64,000 nucleotides of DNA, from contig NZ_AUDC01000012.1 of the NCBI RefSeq assembly GCF_000425265.1, positions 62,001-126,000 on the forward strand, in the 5' to 3' direction. A model generated the notes under the pieces. That model did not search any database, had not been told where the DNA came from, and saw only the letters and a program-made list of their open reading frames with translations. Of the stretch, positions 54,299 to 63,850 are shown in pieces (position 1 is the first letter of the stretch; each line of letters starts with the position of its first letter). The stretch comes from Maridesulfovibrio zosterae DSM 11974. GTDB taxonomy: Bacteria; Desulfobacterota; Desulfovibrionia; Desulfovibrionales; Desulfovibrionaceae. The translations under genes and the position numbers were made by a program.

Positions 54299-54724
54299 CT
54301 ATGCTTCAGCTTCCTCAGCGGGAGCTTCAGTAGCAACGGGAGCTTCTTTAACAGGAGCTTCCTCAGCACGTTTAGTAAGCTCGATGATGCACATGGGAGC
54401 GCAATCGCCTTTACGGGGCTCAGCAAGCTTGATGATGCGAGTGTAACCACCACCACCGCCATTGTAGCGGGGTCCGATTTCATCGAAGAGCTTTTGTACA
54501 AGACCGTGATTCTCAAGTGTCTTGAATGCAAGACGACGAGAATGAAGGTCATTGCGAAGGGCAAGTGTGATCAGCTTTTCGCAAGAGCTTCTCAATTCTT
54601 TTGCCTTGGGCTCAGTGGTACGGATATGTTCATAAGTCAACAGAGAGCGGACCATGTTCTTAAGCATAGCTTTCCTATGGGAACCTGATCTGTTGAACTT
54701 TCTTCCGGACTTTTTATGCCTCAT
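54299..54724 (-). CDS. rplQ: 50S ribosomal protein bL17
   Basis: 141 residues. The N-terminus [20 protein letters not shown] is diagnostic, followed by [20 protein letters not shown] and [18 protein letters not shown]. The C-terminus is a Glu/Ala-rich tail of about 25 residues beyond the usual core. Overlaps the end of rpoA by 11 bases. Last gene of the operon. Confidence 0.97.
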   Translation of the reverse strand: MRHKKSGRKFNRSGSHRKAMLKNMVRSLLTYEHIRTTEPKAKELRSSCEKLITLALRNDLHSRRLAFKTLENHGLVQKLFDEIGPRYNGGGGGYTRIIKLAEPRKGDCAPMCIIELTKRAEEAPVKEAPVATEAPAEEAEA

Positions 54725-55754
54725 TTTTCTCTTTCCTCTTCAGCCATTCCTGATGCTTTTTATCGAAATCCTCGAGGCCCATTCCAAACTTGAGCTCCAT
54801 GCTGTCCAGAACTCTACGGATTTCGTCAAGAGACTTACGTCCGAAGTTTTTGGTTTTAAGCATAGCCTGCTCTGTGCGCTGTACAAGTTCACCAACAATG
54901 CGAATGTTAGCAGCCTTGAGGCAGTTAGTAGCACGAACAGAAAGTTCGAGTTCGTCAATAGACTTGAACAGATTCGGGTTCAGGTCGAGGTCACTTTCTT
55001 TGGACTCTTCCTGCTCAGATCCAAGTTCATCAAAATTGATGAAAACGGAGAGCTGTTCCTTAAGGATTTTAGCACTGTAAGCAACAGCATCCTCAGGAGT
55101 AACGGAACCGTCTGTGTAGACTTCCAAAACAAGCTTATCATAGTTGGTCATCTGTCCGACACGAGCCTGTTCCACGCTGTAAGCAACCTTACGGATAGGA
55201 GAAAAGCTAGAATCAAGAATAATATGACCAATTTCATTGATAAGACCTTCATGCATATCAGCAGGAACATAGCCCTTGCCCATACGCACTTCAAAAGTCA
55301 TTTCAAATTCCATTTTTTCGGATAGAGTCGCAATAATCTGCTCAGGATTGAGGACTTTGACGTTCTGGTTTTCCTGAATATCAGCTGCGGTGACGGCGCC
55401 CTGTTTGTTAACCGATAAGGTAACGAACTGAGGTTCATCAGTAGTCATTGCGAATCTGATCTGCTTGATGTTCAGAACGATCTCAGTCACATCTTCCATC
55501 ACACCTTCAATGGTGGTGAATTCGTGCTGAACTCCTTCTATCTTTACAGCAACCGCGGCTGCACCCTGCATTGAGGATAACAGTACTCTTCTAAGAGAGT
55601 TACCGATGGTTGTTCCAAATCCGCGCTCAAGGGGTTCACAAAAGAACTTACCATAAAGCTCGTTAGACTTGGGGTCACGCACAAGCTGCTCCGGCTTAAC
55701 CAGCTCGGCCCAGTTGCGGGTGTTGATGAGTTTGTCACCGTCTTGAATAAGCAT
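54714..55754 (-). CDS. rpoA: DNA-directed RNA polymerase subunit alpha
   Basis: 346 residues. The N-terminal assembly domain (about 1-235) shows [20 protein letters not shown] and GPVTAADI-like segments; the C-terminal domain (about 260-330) with [20 protein letters not shown] and [10 protein letters not shown] contacts UP elements and activators. The acidic linker is normal. In the order rpsD-rpoA-rplQ, as in most bacteria. Confidence 0.98.
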   Translation of the reverse strand: MLIQDGDKLINTRNWAELVKPEQLVRDPKSNELYGKFFCEPLERGFGTTIGNSLRRVLLSSMQGAAAVAVKIEGVQHEFTTIEGVMEDVTEIVLNIKQIRFAMTTDEPQFVTLSVNKQGAVTAADIQENQNVKVLNPEQIIATLSEKMEFEMTFEVRMGKGYVPADMHEGLINEIGHIILDSSFSPIRKVAYSVEQARVGQMTNYDKLVLEVYTDGSVTPEDAVAYSAKILKEQLSVFINFDELGSEQEESKESDLDLNPNLFKSIDELELSVRATNCLKAANIRIVGELVQRTEQAMLKTKNFGRKSLDEIRRVLDSMELKFGMGLEDFDKKHQEWLKRKEKNEA

Positions 55755-55767
55755 GCACTAATCCTTC

Positions 55768-56394
55768 TTATTTGGAGTACAGCTCGACAATCAGCTGTTC
55801 GTTGATAGGGAACTGTATATCTTCCCTAGTCGGCATCGCTTTAACTTCACCTTTGAAAGCAGCACCATCGGACTGAAGCCACTCAGGGCAGCCACGACGT
55901 GCAATCACTTCCTGTGCTTCCATGATTACGGGGATCTTACGAGCTTCTTCACGAACCTCTATCACATCACCGGGTTTAACCTGCATGGAAGGAATGTTAA
56001 CACGAATTCCGTTTTTCTTGAAGATACCGTGTCTCACGAGCTGGCGAGCCTGATCGCGGGAATTAGCGAATCCAAGACGGTAAATAGTGTTATCAAGACG
56101 GGTTTCAAGAAGCATGAGCAAGTTCGCACCGGTAACACCTTTCATGCCGTCTGCGCGCTTAAAGTAGCTGCGGAACTGGCCTTCAAGGACACCGTACATG
56201 CGGCGCACTTTCTGCTTCTCACGAAGCTGAATTGCATAGTCACTCATTTTCTTTCTCATGCGACCGGCAATACCTGGTGCATAAGGACGACGTTCATAAG
56301 AACACTTATCAGTAAAACAGCGGTCGCCTTTGATGAAAAGTTTTTCACCTTCACGGCGGCACAGTCTGCACTTTGCTTTAGTATATCTAGCCAA
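55768..56394 (-). CDS. rpsD: 30S ribosomal protein uS4, zinc-binding form
   Basis: 208 residues. N-terminal Cys9, Cys12, Cys26 and Cys31 form a zinc site lacking in E. coli S4; then the S4 RNA-binding domain ([40 protein letters not shown]). S4 starts 30S assembly and in many bacteria represses its own operon. It lies 14 bases before rpoA. Confidence 0.97.
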   Translation of the reverse strand: MARYTKAKCRLCRREGEKLFIKGDRCFTDKCSYERRPYAPGIAGRMRKKMSDYAIQLREKQKVRRMYGVLEGQFRSYFKRADGMKGVTGANLLMLLETRLDNTIYRLGFANSRDQARQLVRHGIFKKNGIRVNIPSMQVKPGDVIEVREEARKIPVIMEAQEVIARRGCPEWLQSDGAAFKGEVKAMPTREDIQFPINEQLIVELYSK

Positions 56395-56411
56395 GGTTTT
56401 CCTCCTGCGAA

Positions 56412-56801
56412 TTAGACCCTGCGGCGTTTCGGCGGACGACAGCCGTTATGCGGGATGGGCGTGATATCGCGAATGAAGTTAACCTTCATACCGACGTTAC
56501 CGATAGCGCGCATAGCAGCTTCACGACCGGAGCCGGGGCCTTTAACAAAGATACCAACGGTACGCATACCCTGGTCCTGAGCTTTTCTTGCAGCGGTTTC
56601 AGCAGCAACCTGTGCAGCAAAGGGAGTAGATTTTCTAGATCCCTTAAAACCAGATGCACCGGAAGTAGCCCAGCTGATTACGTTACCATTCAGGTCAGTG
56701 AAGGTAATTATTGTATTATTGAATGTTGCTTTAACGTGGGCAATGCCCACGGGAACATTCTTTTTCTCTTTTTTCTTGCCGGAACGGCGAGGTCTAGCCA
56801 T
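56412..56801 (-). CDS. rpsK: 30S ribosomal protein uS11
   Basis: 129 residues. [40 protein letters not shown] and the basic C-terminal [18 protein letters not shown] are diagnostic. It lies in the platform of the small subunit. Confidence 0.98.
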   Translation of the reverse strand: MARPRRSGKKKEKKNVPVGIAHVKATFNNTIITFTDLNGNVISWATSGASGFKGSRKSTPFAAQVAAETAARKAQDQGMRTVGIFVKGPGSGREAAMRAIGNVGMKVNFIRDITPIPHNGCRPPKRRRV

Positions 56802-56880
56802 ACCATTCTCTCCAGATGAATAGAATTTATATCAGCAGCAAGAAGACCTATTACATGGTCTTATAAAACTGCGGATTGAA

Positions 56881-57252
56881 TTATTTCTTCTTCCTGCTCA
56901 TTACAGAGCGACGTGGACCTTTGCGAGTTCTTGCGTTGGTCTTGGAGCTCTGTCCACGAACGGGAAGACCGCGACGATGGCGGAGTCCACGGTAACTTCC
57001 GATGTCCATCAGACGCTTAATATCAGCAATCTGATCGCGACGAAGGTCACCTTCAACTTTATAGTTGTCTTCAAGCTCTTTACGGATGGTGTTAACCTGG
57101 TCGCCACTGAGGTCATCAGTTTTGATTGTCCAGTCTATACCTACAGTATCAAGAACCTTGAGAGCAGTAGTACGACCTACACCAAAGATGTAAGTCAATG
57201 CAATATCCAAACGCTTATTTTTCGGAAGGTCTACTCCAGCGATACGAGCCAC
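56881..57252 (-). CDS. rpsM: 30S ribosomal protein uS13
   Basis: 123 residues. [30 protein letters not shown] and [16 protein letters not shown] are diagnostic; the basic tail contacts tRNA in the P site. It is 79 bases before rpsK and 12 bases after rpmJ. Confidence 0.98.
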   Translation of the reverse strand: MARIAGVDLPKNKRLDIALTYIFGVGRTTALKVLDTVGIDWTIKTDDLSGDQVNTIRKELEDNYKVEGDLRRDQIADIKRLMDIGSYRGLRHRRGLPVRGQSSKTNARTRKGPRRSVMSRKKK

Positions 57253-57264
57253 AGTTATACCTCT

Positions 57265-57378
57265 CTATCCTTGACGCTGTTTGTGTCTGGGGTTTTCACA
57301 AATAACCCTCAGAACACCCTTGCGTCTGATTACTTTGCATTTGGGACAAATCTTCTTAACAGATGGTCTAACTTTCAT
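57265..57378 (-). CDS. rpmJ: 50S ribosomal protein bL36, zinc-binding form
   Basis: 37 residues translated from the minus strand: [14 protein letters not shown] at the start, then [16 protein letters not shown] at the end. The zinc ligands Cys11, Cys14, Cys27 and His32 are all present, so it is the C+ form. Small but certain by sequence and position before rpsM. Confidence 0.96.
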
Positions 57379-57413
57379 GACCGTCTCCAAATAATGCAGT
57401 TTTACAGTTTCAC

Positions 57414-57544
57414 CAACCGGGAGCTAGCCGGTTGTGGCCTAATATGCCTCGACCGTCTGACTAAAAGACAATCGATCCATGCCAGTCTTTCGTTGCCGCG
57501 AAATTCAAGAGGTGTACTCTATAGAACGATTTCAAAAAAATCAA
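57414..57544 (-). promoter_or_regulatory. Possible internal promoter and leader hairpin of the alpha operon (map to rpmJ gap)
   Basis: The 192-base gap between map and rpmJ holds, on the minus strand, TTGATT (57539-57544) with TAGAGT 17 bases downstream (57516-57521), and a hairpin AACCGG/CCGGTT (57428-57433 with 57415-57420). infA, often here, is absent. The gap is in the place where S4 represses the alpha operon in E. coli. Confidence 0.4.
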
Positions 57545-57570
57545 CCCCTAAAAAGTACTTATACGATATT

Positions 57571-58338
57571 TTAAGGTCGACTTAAAATAATAGGTCCATC
57601 AGCAGTTACGGCAATGGTATGCTCAAAATGGGCAGACAGCTTCCTGTCTTTGGTTACAGCAGTCCATTTGTCATCGAGAATTTCAATGTCATACGAACCT
57701 TCAGTGACCATTGGTTCAATGGCCAAAACCATTCCGCTTTTGAGTTGCACACCAGGAAGACCAGAAGGAACAAAGTTAGGAACTTCAGGTTTCTCATGCA
57801 GGTTACGGCCAATGCCATGCCCTACAAATCTCCTGACTACTCCGTACCCTTCACCTTCAGCATAATCCTGAACAGCTTTAGAAATGTCATAAAGACTGTT
57901 CCCAGTCAAAGCCTGATTTATTCCTCGCATTAGAGATTCACGAGTCACATCAAGCAGTTTCTGTGCAGTGGCAGAAATTTTTCCTACAGGATATGTACGG
58001 GCTGAGTCACCGTAGAATCCCTGAAAAATAACACCCATATCAATACTTACAATATCACCTTCTTTCAGCACACGCTTATCAGAAGGAAAACCATGAACAA
58101 TTTCTTCGTTCACAGAACAACAGAGAGCGAAAGGAAAACCATGGTAGCCTTTAAATGCTGGTTCTACCCCATAACCTTCGCAAGCTTTACAAGCAAGGTT
58201 TTCAAGGTCCATGGTCGTAATACCGGGCTTAATTGAATCGCCTAGAATATCCAGTATGTTAGAAACAAGACGATTGGCCTCACGCATGAGGCCAATCTCT
58301 TTTTCATTCTTGAGGTAGATCCCTCTGAACTTTTTCAA
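57571..58338 (-). CDS. map: Methionine aminopeptidase, type I
   Basis: Removes the initiator Met. 255 residues. Metal ligands lie in SIDMGVIFQGFYGDSA (two Asp), GHGIGRNLHEKPEVPN (His), AIEPMVTEG (Glu) and FEHTIAV (Glu). It lies 5 bases after secY, the usual secY-map order. The 5' gap to rpmJ suggests a partly independent downstream unit. Confidence 0.97.
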   Translation of the reverse strand: MKKFRGIYLKNEKEIGLMREANRLVSNILDILGDSIKPGITTMDLENLACKACEGYGVEPAFKGYHGFPFALCCSVNEEIVHGFPSDKRVLKEGDIVSIDMGVIFQGFYGDSARTYPVGKISATAQKLLDVTRESLMRGINQALTGNSLYDISKAVQDYAEGEGYGVVRRFVGHGIGRNLHEKPEVPNFVPSGLPGVQLKSGMVLAIEPMVTEGSYDIEILDDKWTAVTKDRKLSAHFEHTIAVTADGPIILSRP

Positions 58339-58343
58339 AGTAA

Positions 58344-59654
58344 CTACCTGCCCTTAATCTTGCTGCCCTTACCCATGAGTCCCTCATATTGACGAGAGAT
58401 CATGTAAGATTCGATTTTACCCATAAAGTCCATAGCAACACCAACTACAATGAGAAGTGCTGTTCCACCGAAGTAGAAAGGAACATTAAACTGAGCAATA
58501 AGAAGCATAGGGATTACACAGATTGCGGAGACATACAAGGAACCCCAAAGGGTAATTCTTGCAAGAACACGGTCAATATATTCACGTGTTTTAACTCCTG
58601 GGCGAATACCAGGAATAAACCCACCCTGTTTCTGAATATTTTCAGCAATTCCTTTAGGATCAAAAATGATCGCTGTATAGAAGTAGCAGAAAAAGATGAT
58701 CAGGGAGATATAAATTACATTGTAAAGTATGGCATCAGGCTTAAAATTAGCCGATATCTTGGAAAGAATCTCGTTATTAGAGAAACTGGCAAGAGTTGCA
58801 GGAAACATAAGAATACTGGATGCAAAAATTGGTGGAATAACACCAGCGGTGTTGATTCTAAGCGGAAGATGTGTTGTCTGACCGCCCATCATTTTACGTC
58901 CCATCATACGCTTAGCATAATGAATAGGTATTCTACGCTGCCCACGTTCCATATAAACAATAAAAGCCAGAATTACGACCATAAATGCCATAACGAATAA
59001 AAGCAGGAAGAGAGTAATCTCTCCGGCCTGCATCAAACGCACGGTATTAAAAATAGCAGCAGGAAGACCTGCAACAATACCTGCAAAAATGATCATGGAT
59101 ATACCGTTTCCTATGCCTTTCTCGGTCATTTGTTCACCGAGCCACATGAGAAAAACAGTACCGGCTGTCAGTGTAAGGATGGTAATACCCCTAAAGGCCC
59201 ACCCTGCATGTAGTACAACAGGAGCTCCGGTAGGACTGGTCATACTTTCAAGGCCCATGGCTATGCCGAAACCCTGAACAATAGTAATCGCAACAGTAGC
59301 GTACCTGGTGTACTGAGTAATCTTCTTGCGTCCCTGGGCCCCTTCCTGACTAAGCCGCTTGAGTTCAGGACTTACTACATTAAGAAGTTGAATAATAATA
59401 GACGCGGAGATGTAGGGCATAATCCCTAACGCGAATATGGACAAGTTACGCAACCCGCCACCAGAGAACATGTCAAAAAGGCCGAAGAGAGTGTTAGAAA
59501 CACTCTCAAAAAAATCGGCCAATGCTGCGCTGTCTACGCCCGGGACCGGGATGTGAATCCCGATCCGGTAGACAGCCAGAAGAAGAAAAGTCCAAAAGAT
59601 CTTTTTCTTCAGTTCCGGCAGACGGGAAAGATTATCAACGCCAGACAATGCCAC
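58344..59654 (-). CDS. secY: Preprotein translocase subunit SecY
   Basis: The channel of the Sec translocon. 436 residues, ten membrane segments. Seen: GIHIPVPGVDSAALADF near the start, ALGIMPYISASIIIQLL, the MERGQRRIPIHYAKRM loop and GVKTREYIDRVLARI. It follows rplO by 3 bases. Confidence 0.98.
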   Translation of the reverse strand: MALSGVDNLSRLPELKKKIFWTFLLLAVYRIGIHIPVPGVDSAALADFFESVSNTLFGLFDMFSGGGLRNLSIFALGIMPYISASIIIQLLNVVSPELKRLSQEGAQGRKKITQYTRYATVAITIVQGFGIAMGLESMTSPTGAPVVLHAGWAFRGITILTLTAGTVFLMWLGEQMTEKGIGNGISMIIFAGIVAGLPAAIFNTVRLMQAGEITLFLLLFVMAFMVVILAFIVYMERGQRRIPIHYAKRMMGRKMMGGQTTHLPLRINTAGVIPPIFASSILMFPATLASFSNNEILSKISANFKPDAILYNVIYISLIIFFCYFYTAIIFDPKGIAENIQKQGGFIPGIRPGVKTREYIDRVLARITLWGSLYVSAICVIPMLLIAQFNVPFYFGGTALLIVVGVAMDFMGKIESYMISRQYEGLMGKGSKIKGR

Positions 59655-59657
59655 GTT

Positions 59658-60104
59658 TTATCCTTCCAGGGCTTTAGCCGAACCACCGGCCTTTGTGATT
59701 TTTTCAGTCGCAGAAGCGCTGAAGCGGTGTGCTTCGATGGTTACAGCAGCACTTACTTCACCCACTCCAAGAACTTTTACGAGTGCGCCTTTTTTGCAAA
59801 GGCCTCTTTCATAAATGTCTTCGAGAGATATTTCAGTTTTGCCTTCGAAAGCTCCAAGAATCTGGCCAACGTTCAAAGCAACATACTCTTCACGAAAGGG
59901 ATTCTTGAAACCGCGTTTAGGAAGACGACGAGCCAGAGGCATCTGGCCACCTTCAAACCAAGCTGGGACACCACCACCGGAGCGGCTGTTCTGACCTTTA
60001 TGGCCTTTACCGGATGTTCCACCTGTGCCTGAACCGCCGCCGCGACCTACGCGTTTGCGATTTTTACGTTCCTCTGGGAACGGATATATTTCGTGCAGCC
60101 TCAT
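59658..60104 (-). CDS. rplO: 50S ribosomal protein uL15
   Basis: 148 residues. The Gly/Arg-rich N-terminus (RKRVGRGGGSGTGGTSGKGH, GQNSRSGG) and PAWFEGGQMPLARRLPKRGF are diagnostic. Its start overlaps the rpmD stop by 4 bases. Confidence 0.98.
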   Translation of the reverse strand: MRLHEIYPFPEERKNRKRVGRGGGSGTGGTSGKGHKGQNSRSGGGVPAWFEGGQMPLARRLPKRGFKNPFREEYVALNVGQILGAFEGKTEISLEDIYERGLCKKGALVKVLGVGEVSAAVTIEAHRFSASATEKITKAGGSAKALEG

Positions 60105-60274
60105 GATTCTGATACCTCCACAAGGTGCTCAACTTTTTTGATCATTCCGCGTACAACGGAACTGTCTTCAAAGCTTCTTTCCTGCCTGATCTTACGCAGT
60201 CCCAGTGCAACGAGAGTTGCACGCTGTTTGGGATTGCAACCGATCTTGCTGCGTACGAGTTTTACCTTAAGCAT
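60101..60274 (-). CDS. rpmD: 50S ribosomal protein uL30
   Basis: 57 residues from the minus strand: MLKVKLVRSKIGCNPKQRAT at the start, LVALGLRKIRQERSFEDSS in the middle, then a short helical end. It fits the L30 family (KVTLVRSxIG, GLxKxxxxV). Position between rpsE and rplO confirms it. Confidence 0.96.
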   Translation of the reverse strand: MLKVKLVRSKIGCNPKQRATLVALGLRKIRQERSFEDSSVVRGMIKKVEHLVEVSES

Positions 60275-60285
60275 TATCTGTCCTC

Positions 60286-60777
60286 CTACTTTCTGGGAGT
60301 CACAACTTTCTTCCCGCGAAGATGAGAAACTTCATCAGCACTGCGCAGAGAAGCAAGTCCAGCGACTGTTGCGCGAAGGACATTATGCGGGTTGTTAGTG
60401 CCGATAGCCTTAGTAAGGATATCGTGGACTCCGACTACTTCAAGCACCGCACGTACAGGACCACCGGCAATGATACCGGTACCTTTAGAGGCGGGTTTGA
60501 GCATTACGCGTCCAGCACCGTAGCGGCCGAGAACTTCGTAAGGAAGGGTTCCGTCCAAAAGAGGTACGGAAATCATTTCTTTACGAGCCTTCTCTGAAGC
60601 TTTTCTAATAGCTTCAGGTACTTCGTTGGCTTTACCAAGTCCGAAACCGACCTGACCTTTACCGTCACCTACCACAACCAGGGCACTGAAGGAGAACCTT
60701 CTACCACCCTTCACAACTTTAGCTACTCGGTTGAGATAAACGATTTTTTCAATCAGACCCAGATCATTCTGTTCCAT
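60286..60777 (-). CDS. rpsE: 30S ribosomal protein uS5
   Basis: 163 residues from the ATG at 60777 (GGGA upstream); an ATG at 60789 adds four residues but has no ribosome binding site. [37 protein letters not shown] and [18 protein letters not shown] are diagnostic. S5 helps unwind mRNA at the entry tunnel and affects decoding accuracy. Confidence 0.97.
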   Translation of the reverse strand: MEQNDLGLIEKIVYLNRVAKVVKGGRRFSFSALVVVGDGKGQVGFGLGKANEVPEAIRKASEKARKEMISVPLLDGTLPYEVLGRYGAGRVMLKPASKGTGIIAGGPVRAVLEVVGVHDILTKAIGTNNPHNVLRATVAGLASLRSADEVSHLRGKKVVTPRK

Positions 60778-60793
60778 GGATATTCCCATAAGT

Positions 60794-61153
60794 TTAGAAT
60801 TTCAGGCCACCCTCACGAGCGCCGTCTGCAAGGGCCTTGACCCTGCCGTGATATATATAACCGCTGCGGTCGAAAACGACCTTCTCAATTTTGAGCTCTT
60901 TAGCCTTGGCAGCAATGTCCTTACCAACAGCTTCAGCAGTCTTGCAGGTGAGGCCAGCTGCTTCTTCGCCCTTGAAAAGAGCACAAGAAGAAGATGCGGT
61001 CACGGTTTTGCCAATGAGATCATCTACAAGCTGAGCGTAGATGTGTTTATTTGAACGAAATACGACAAGACGCGGGCGAGTTGCAGTACCGCTGATTTTT
61101 TTGCGGATGCGAACTTTTTTGCGGCGTCTAGCCTGTTCTTTAGTCATTTTCAT
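60794..61153 (-). CDS. rplR: 50S ribosomal protein uL18
   Basis: 119 residues. [34 protein letters not shown] and [20 protein letters not shown] are diagnostic. Binds 5S rRNA with uL5. Confidence 0.98.
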   Translation of the reverse strand: MKMTKEQARRRKKVRIRKKISGTATRPRLVVFRSNKHIYAQLVDDLIGKTVTASSSCALFKGEEAAGLTCKTAEAVGKDIAAKAKELKIEKVVFDRSGYIYHGRVKALADGAREGGLKF

Positions 61154-61165
61154 GGCTGTACCCTA

Positions 61166-61699
61166 CTATTTACCGGACTTACCGGCTTTACGTCTGATCT
61201 GTTCATCAATGTACTTGATGCCTTTACCTTTGTAAGGTTCTGGCGGACGTACACGACGAAGCTGAGCTGCAACTTCACCAACGAGCTGTTTATCAACTCC
61301 GCTGATGACCAGTTTGCTGCCTTCAGCCTTGGCTTCAATGCCGGAAGGAATAGCATAGTTAACGGGATGGGAAAAACCAACGTTTAAAACGATGTTTGAA
61401 CCCTGTACGTTAACTTTGTAACCAACACCGACAACTTCCAGAGTTTTTTCAAACCCTTTGGATACGCCTTCAATACAATTGAAGAGCAGTGTACGGTGAA
61501 GACCGTGCTGAGCACGTTCCTGACGGGAATCGCCAGACCTCAGTACCTCCACCGCATTGTCAGCTACCTTGTAGCTGACCATGGGGTGTATCGGGGTGGT
61601 GGTGGTGCCTTTAGGGCCCTTTACGGAAACCACATCAGCACCAACAGTTACTTCCACTCCGGAAGGTATATCAATAGGTTTTTTTCCAATTCTGGACAT
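61166..61699 (-). CDS. rplF: 50S ribosomal protein uL6
   Basis: 177 residues. MSRIGKKPIDIPSGVEVTV at the start, VKGPKGT, GFEKTLEVVGVGYKVN and the C-terminal RVRPPEPYKGKGIKYIDEQI are diagnostic. Located near the GTPase centre of the large subunit. Confidence 0.98.
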   Translation of the reverse strand: MSRIGKKPIDIPSGVEVTVGADVVSVKGPKGTTTTPIHPMVSYKVADNAVEVLRSGDSRQERAQHGLHRTLLFNCIEGVSKGFEKTLEVVGVGYKVNVQGSNIVLNVGFSHPVNYAIPSGIEAKAEGSKLVISGVDKQLVGEVAAQLRRVRPPEPYKGKGIKYIDEQIRRKAGKSGK

Positions 61700-61711
61700 A
61701 ATAAAACCTCT

Positions 61712-62095
61712 CTACCAGATTTCGCACAAGAGTTCGCCGCCAACGTTAAGCTCTGTCGCTTTAACGCCGTCAACTACGCCCTTTGAAGTGGAAAGTATGC
61801 AAATCCCGAGTCCATTAAGAACACTGGGAATATCTTCAACGCCTACAAACACGCGACGTCCGGGTGTGCTGATTTTCTTCATGCCGCTAATAAGGGCTTT
61901 TCCATCAACATACTTAAGGGTGACATTAATCTCACTTTCTTCAGAAGTGAAGTCAGAGATATAGCCTTCTTCCTTAAGAATTCCGGCGATTGCTGTTTTT
62001 ATTTTGGACCCCGGAATACTAACGGTCTTATGATAAGCACCGTGAGCATTACGAATGCGGGTCAGCATATCGGCGATAGGATCGACAACAGGCAT
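61712..62095 (-). CDS. rpsH: 30S ribosomal protein uS8
   Basis: 127 residues. DPIADMLTRIRNAHGAYHKT, ISTPGRRVFVGVEDIPSVLN and GLGICILSTSKGVVDG are diagnostic. S8 is the autogenous repressor of the spc operon in E. coli. Confidence 0.98.
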   Translation of the reverse strand: MPVVDPIADMLTRIRNAHGAYHKTVSIPGSKIKTAIAGILKEEGYISDFTSEESEINVTLKYVDGKALISGMKKISTPGRRVFVGVEDIPSVLNGLGICILSTSKGVVDGVKATELNVGGELLCEIW

Positions 62096-62110
62096 TTTAA
62101 ACTCCTTATA

Positions 62111-62296
62111 TTACCAGCTGGCTTTACGCACGCCGGGAAGTTCACCCGCGAGGGCCTTCTCCCTGAAGCAAATACGGCATACACCGTATTTCCGCAGGAA
62201 TGCACGAGGACGACCACAAATTGGACATCTGTTATATTCGCGCACCTTGAACTTAGGCTTACGTTTAGCCTTAACTTTTAATGCTGTCCTGGCCAA
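62111..62296 (-). CDS. rpsN: 30S ribosomal protein uS14, zinc-binding type Z
   Basis: 61 residues, the short zinc-dependent form. Cys24, Cys27, Cys40 and Cys43 in [11 protein letters not shown] and [10 protein letters not shown] form the zinc finger. The start has a good AGGAGGA. E. coli has the longer zinc-free form. Confidence 0.97.
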   Translation of the reverse strand: MARTALKVKAKRKPKFKVREYNRCPICGRPRAFLRKYGVCRICFREKALAGELPGVRKASW

Positions 62297-62307
62297 AGCG
62301 ATTCCTC

Positions 62308-62847
62308 CTATTTCTTGAAGGGCATTCCAAGAAGCTCGAGGAGCATCTTGCCTTCTTTATCAGTTTTGGCGGAGGTGACGATAGTCACGTTCATCCCTTT
62401 AGTTAACTCGATTTTGTCGAGCTGAATCTCAGGAAAAATAGTTAATTCCTTGATTCCGAGGGTGAAGTTACCGCGTCCGTCGAAGCCTTTGTCAGGGATT
62501 CCGCGAAAATCGCGGACACGAGGGAGTGCAAAGCTGATAAGCTTATCCAGGAAGTCCCACATCATATCTCTGCGAAGAGTTACACGGGAACCGACAGGCA
62601 TTCCTTCGCGCAGCTTAAAAGCTGCAATTGACTTTTTCGCTCTGGTAACTACTGCTTTCTGACCCGCAATAGCGGTCAATTCGTCAACAGCACCATCAAT
62701 GAGCTTTGCGTTCTGGCTTGCTTCACCGAGTCCGATATTGAGAGAGATTGCCTTAATTTCAGGAATCTCCATCGAACTCTTGTACCCGAACTCCTTGTTT
62801 AGAGTCGGGGCGACCTTGTCCGTATATATTTTTTCGAGACGTGTCAT
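62308..62847 (-). CDS. rplE: 50S ribosomal protein uL5
   Basis: 179 residues. [40 protein letters not shown] and [20 protein letters not shown] are diagnostic. Binds 5S rRNA and contacts S13 across the subunit bridge. Confidence 0.98.
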   Translation of the reverse strand: MTRLEKIYTDKVAPTLNKEFGYKSSMEIPEIKAISLNIGLGEASQNAKLIDGAVDELTAIAGQKAVVTRAKKSIAAFKLREGMPVGSRVTLRRDMMWDFLDKLISFALPRVRDFRGIPDKGFDGRGNFTLGIKELTIFPEIQLDKIELTKGMNVTIVTSAKTDKEGKMLLELLGMPFKK

Positions 62848-62856
62848 CGCAGAACC

Positions 62857-63174
62857 CTAGTCGATGATTTCGTTACATTTTTTACAAAAACGGATATTTT
62901 TTCCGTCTTCGGTCTCACGAATTCCAACTCTGGTTGCTTTTGTGCAAGCGGGGCACACAACCTGAATATTAGAAATGTGAATAGGGGCTTCTTTCTCAAC
63001 AATTCCGCCGGGCTGGTTTGCATATGGATTTGGCTTTGTGTGCCTGGAAACCATATTAACCTGCTCCACGAGGACTTCGTCCTTCTTGCGGTTGATCTTA
63101 AGGACCTTGCCGATCTTCCCCTTATCCTTGCCGGCGATGACCATTATCTTGTCATCAACATGTATCTTGTTCAT
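62857..63174 (-). CDS. rplX: 50S ribosomal protein uL24 with C-terminal zinc ribbon
   Basis: 105 residues. The KOW motif ([19 protein letters not shown]) and [20 protein letters not shown] are diagnostic. The C-terminus has two CxxC pairs (VCPACTK, FCKKCNE), a zinc ribbon present in many but not all bacterial L24. It is an assembly initiator of the large subunit. Confidence 0.97.
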   Translation of the reverse strand: MNKIHVDDKIMVIAGKDKGKIGKVLKINRKKDEVLVEQVNMVSRHTKPNPYANQPGGIVEKEAPIHISNIQVVCPACTKATRVGIRETEDGKNIRFCKKCNEIID

Positions 63175-63200
63175 GCCGTATACCTTTTTGTGATAAGGAT

Positions 63201-63569
63201 TTACAGAACTTCAGGTGCAAGAGAAACAATTTTCATAAAGCCGCAGGCTCTAAGCTCTCTCGCAACGGGACCGAAAATACGAGTCCCAACTGGTTCCATT
63301 GAATTGTTCAGAAGAACGGCAGAGTTATTGTCGAACTTGATGTAAGAACCGTCAGGACGACCAATTTCTTTTTTGGTGCGAACCACAACCGCTTTCATCA
63401 CAGCGCCCTTCTTCACTTTGGAATGGGGCATCGCTTCCTTAACGGAAACCACAATGATGTCTCCGACACTGGCGTAGCGTCTCTTGGAACCGCCAAGGAC
63501 CTTGATGCAGGAAACCTTTTTGGCACCAGAGTTATCTGCTACGTCAAGTTTGGATTCTACCTGAATCAT
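63201..63569 (-). CDS. rplN: 50S ribosomal protein uL14
   Basis: 122 residues. [40 protein letters not shown] and [20 protein letters not shown] are diagnostic. Position between rplX and rpsQ is standard. Confidence 0.98.
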   Translation of the reverse strand: MIQVESKLDVADNSGAKKVSCIKVLGGSKRRYASVGDIIVVSVKEAMPHSKVKKGAVMKAVVVRTKKEIGRPDGSYIKFDNNSAVLLNNSMEPVGTRIFGPVARELRACGFMKIVSLAPEVL

Positions 63570-63580
63570 AGCTAATACCC

Positions 63581-63847
63581 CTAAACTGCTTTTTCCAGAA
63601 TTTTATCGAGATGCCACCTTTTGCGTTTGCTCAAGGGGCGGAATTCAACAATCTGTACCTTATCGCCGATACTGCATTCATTAGCAGGATCATGTGCCAT
63701 GAATTTAGTGTGACGGCGAATGAATTTTTTATACAGGGGGTGTTTAACGAGAGTTTCAACGCGGACAACAATTGTCTTGTCTGCCTTATCGCTGATAACT
63801 ACGCCGTTAAGTACGCGCCTGTTTCCTTTCAGATTAAGCTCTGCCAT
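63581..63847 (-). CDS. rpsQ: 30S ribosomal protein uS17
   Basis: 88 residues. [39 protein letters not shown] and [15 protein letters not shown] are diagnostic. It overlaps nothing; rpmC ends 3 bases upstream of its start. Confidence 0.98.
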   Translation of the reverse strand: MAELNLKGNRRVLNGVVISDKADKTIVVRVETLVKHPLYKKFIRRHTKFMAHDPANECSIGDKVQIVEFRPLSKRKRWHLDKILEKAV

Positions 63848-63850
63848 GGC

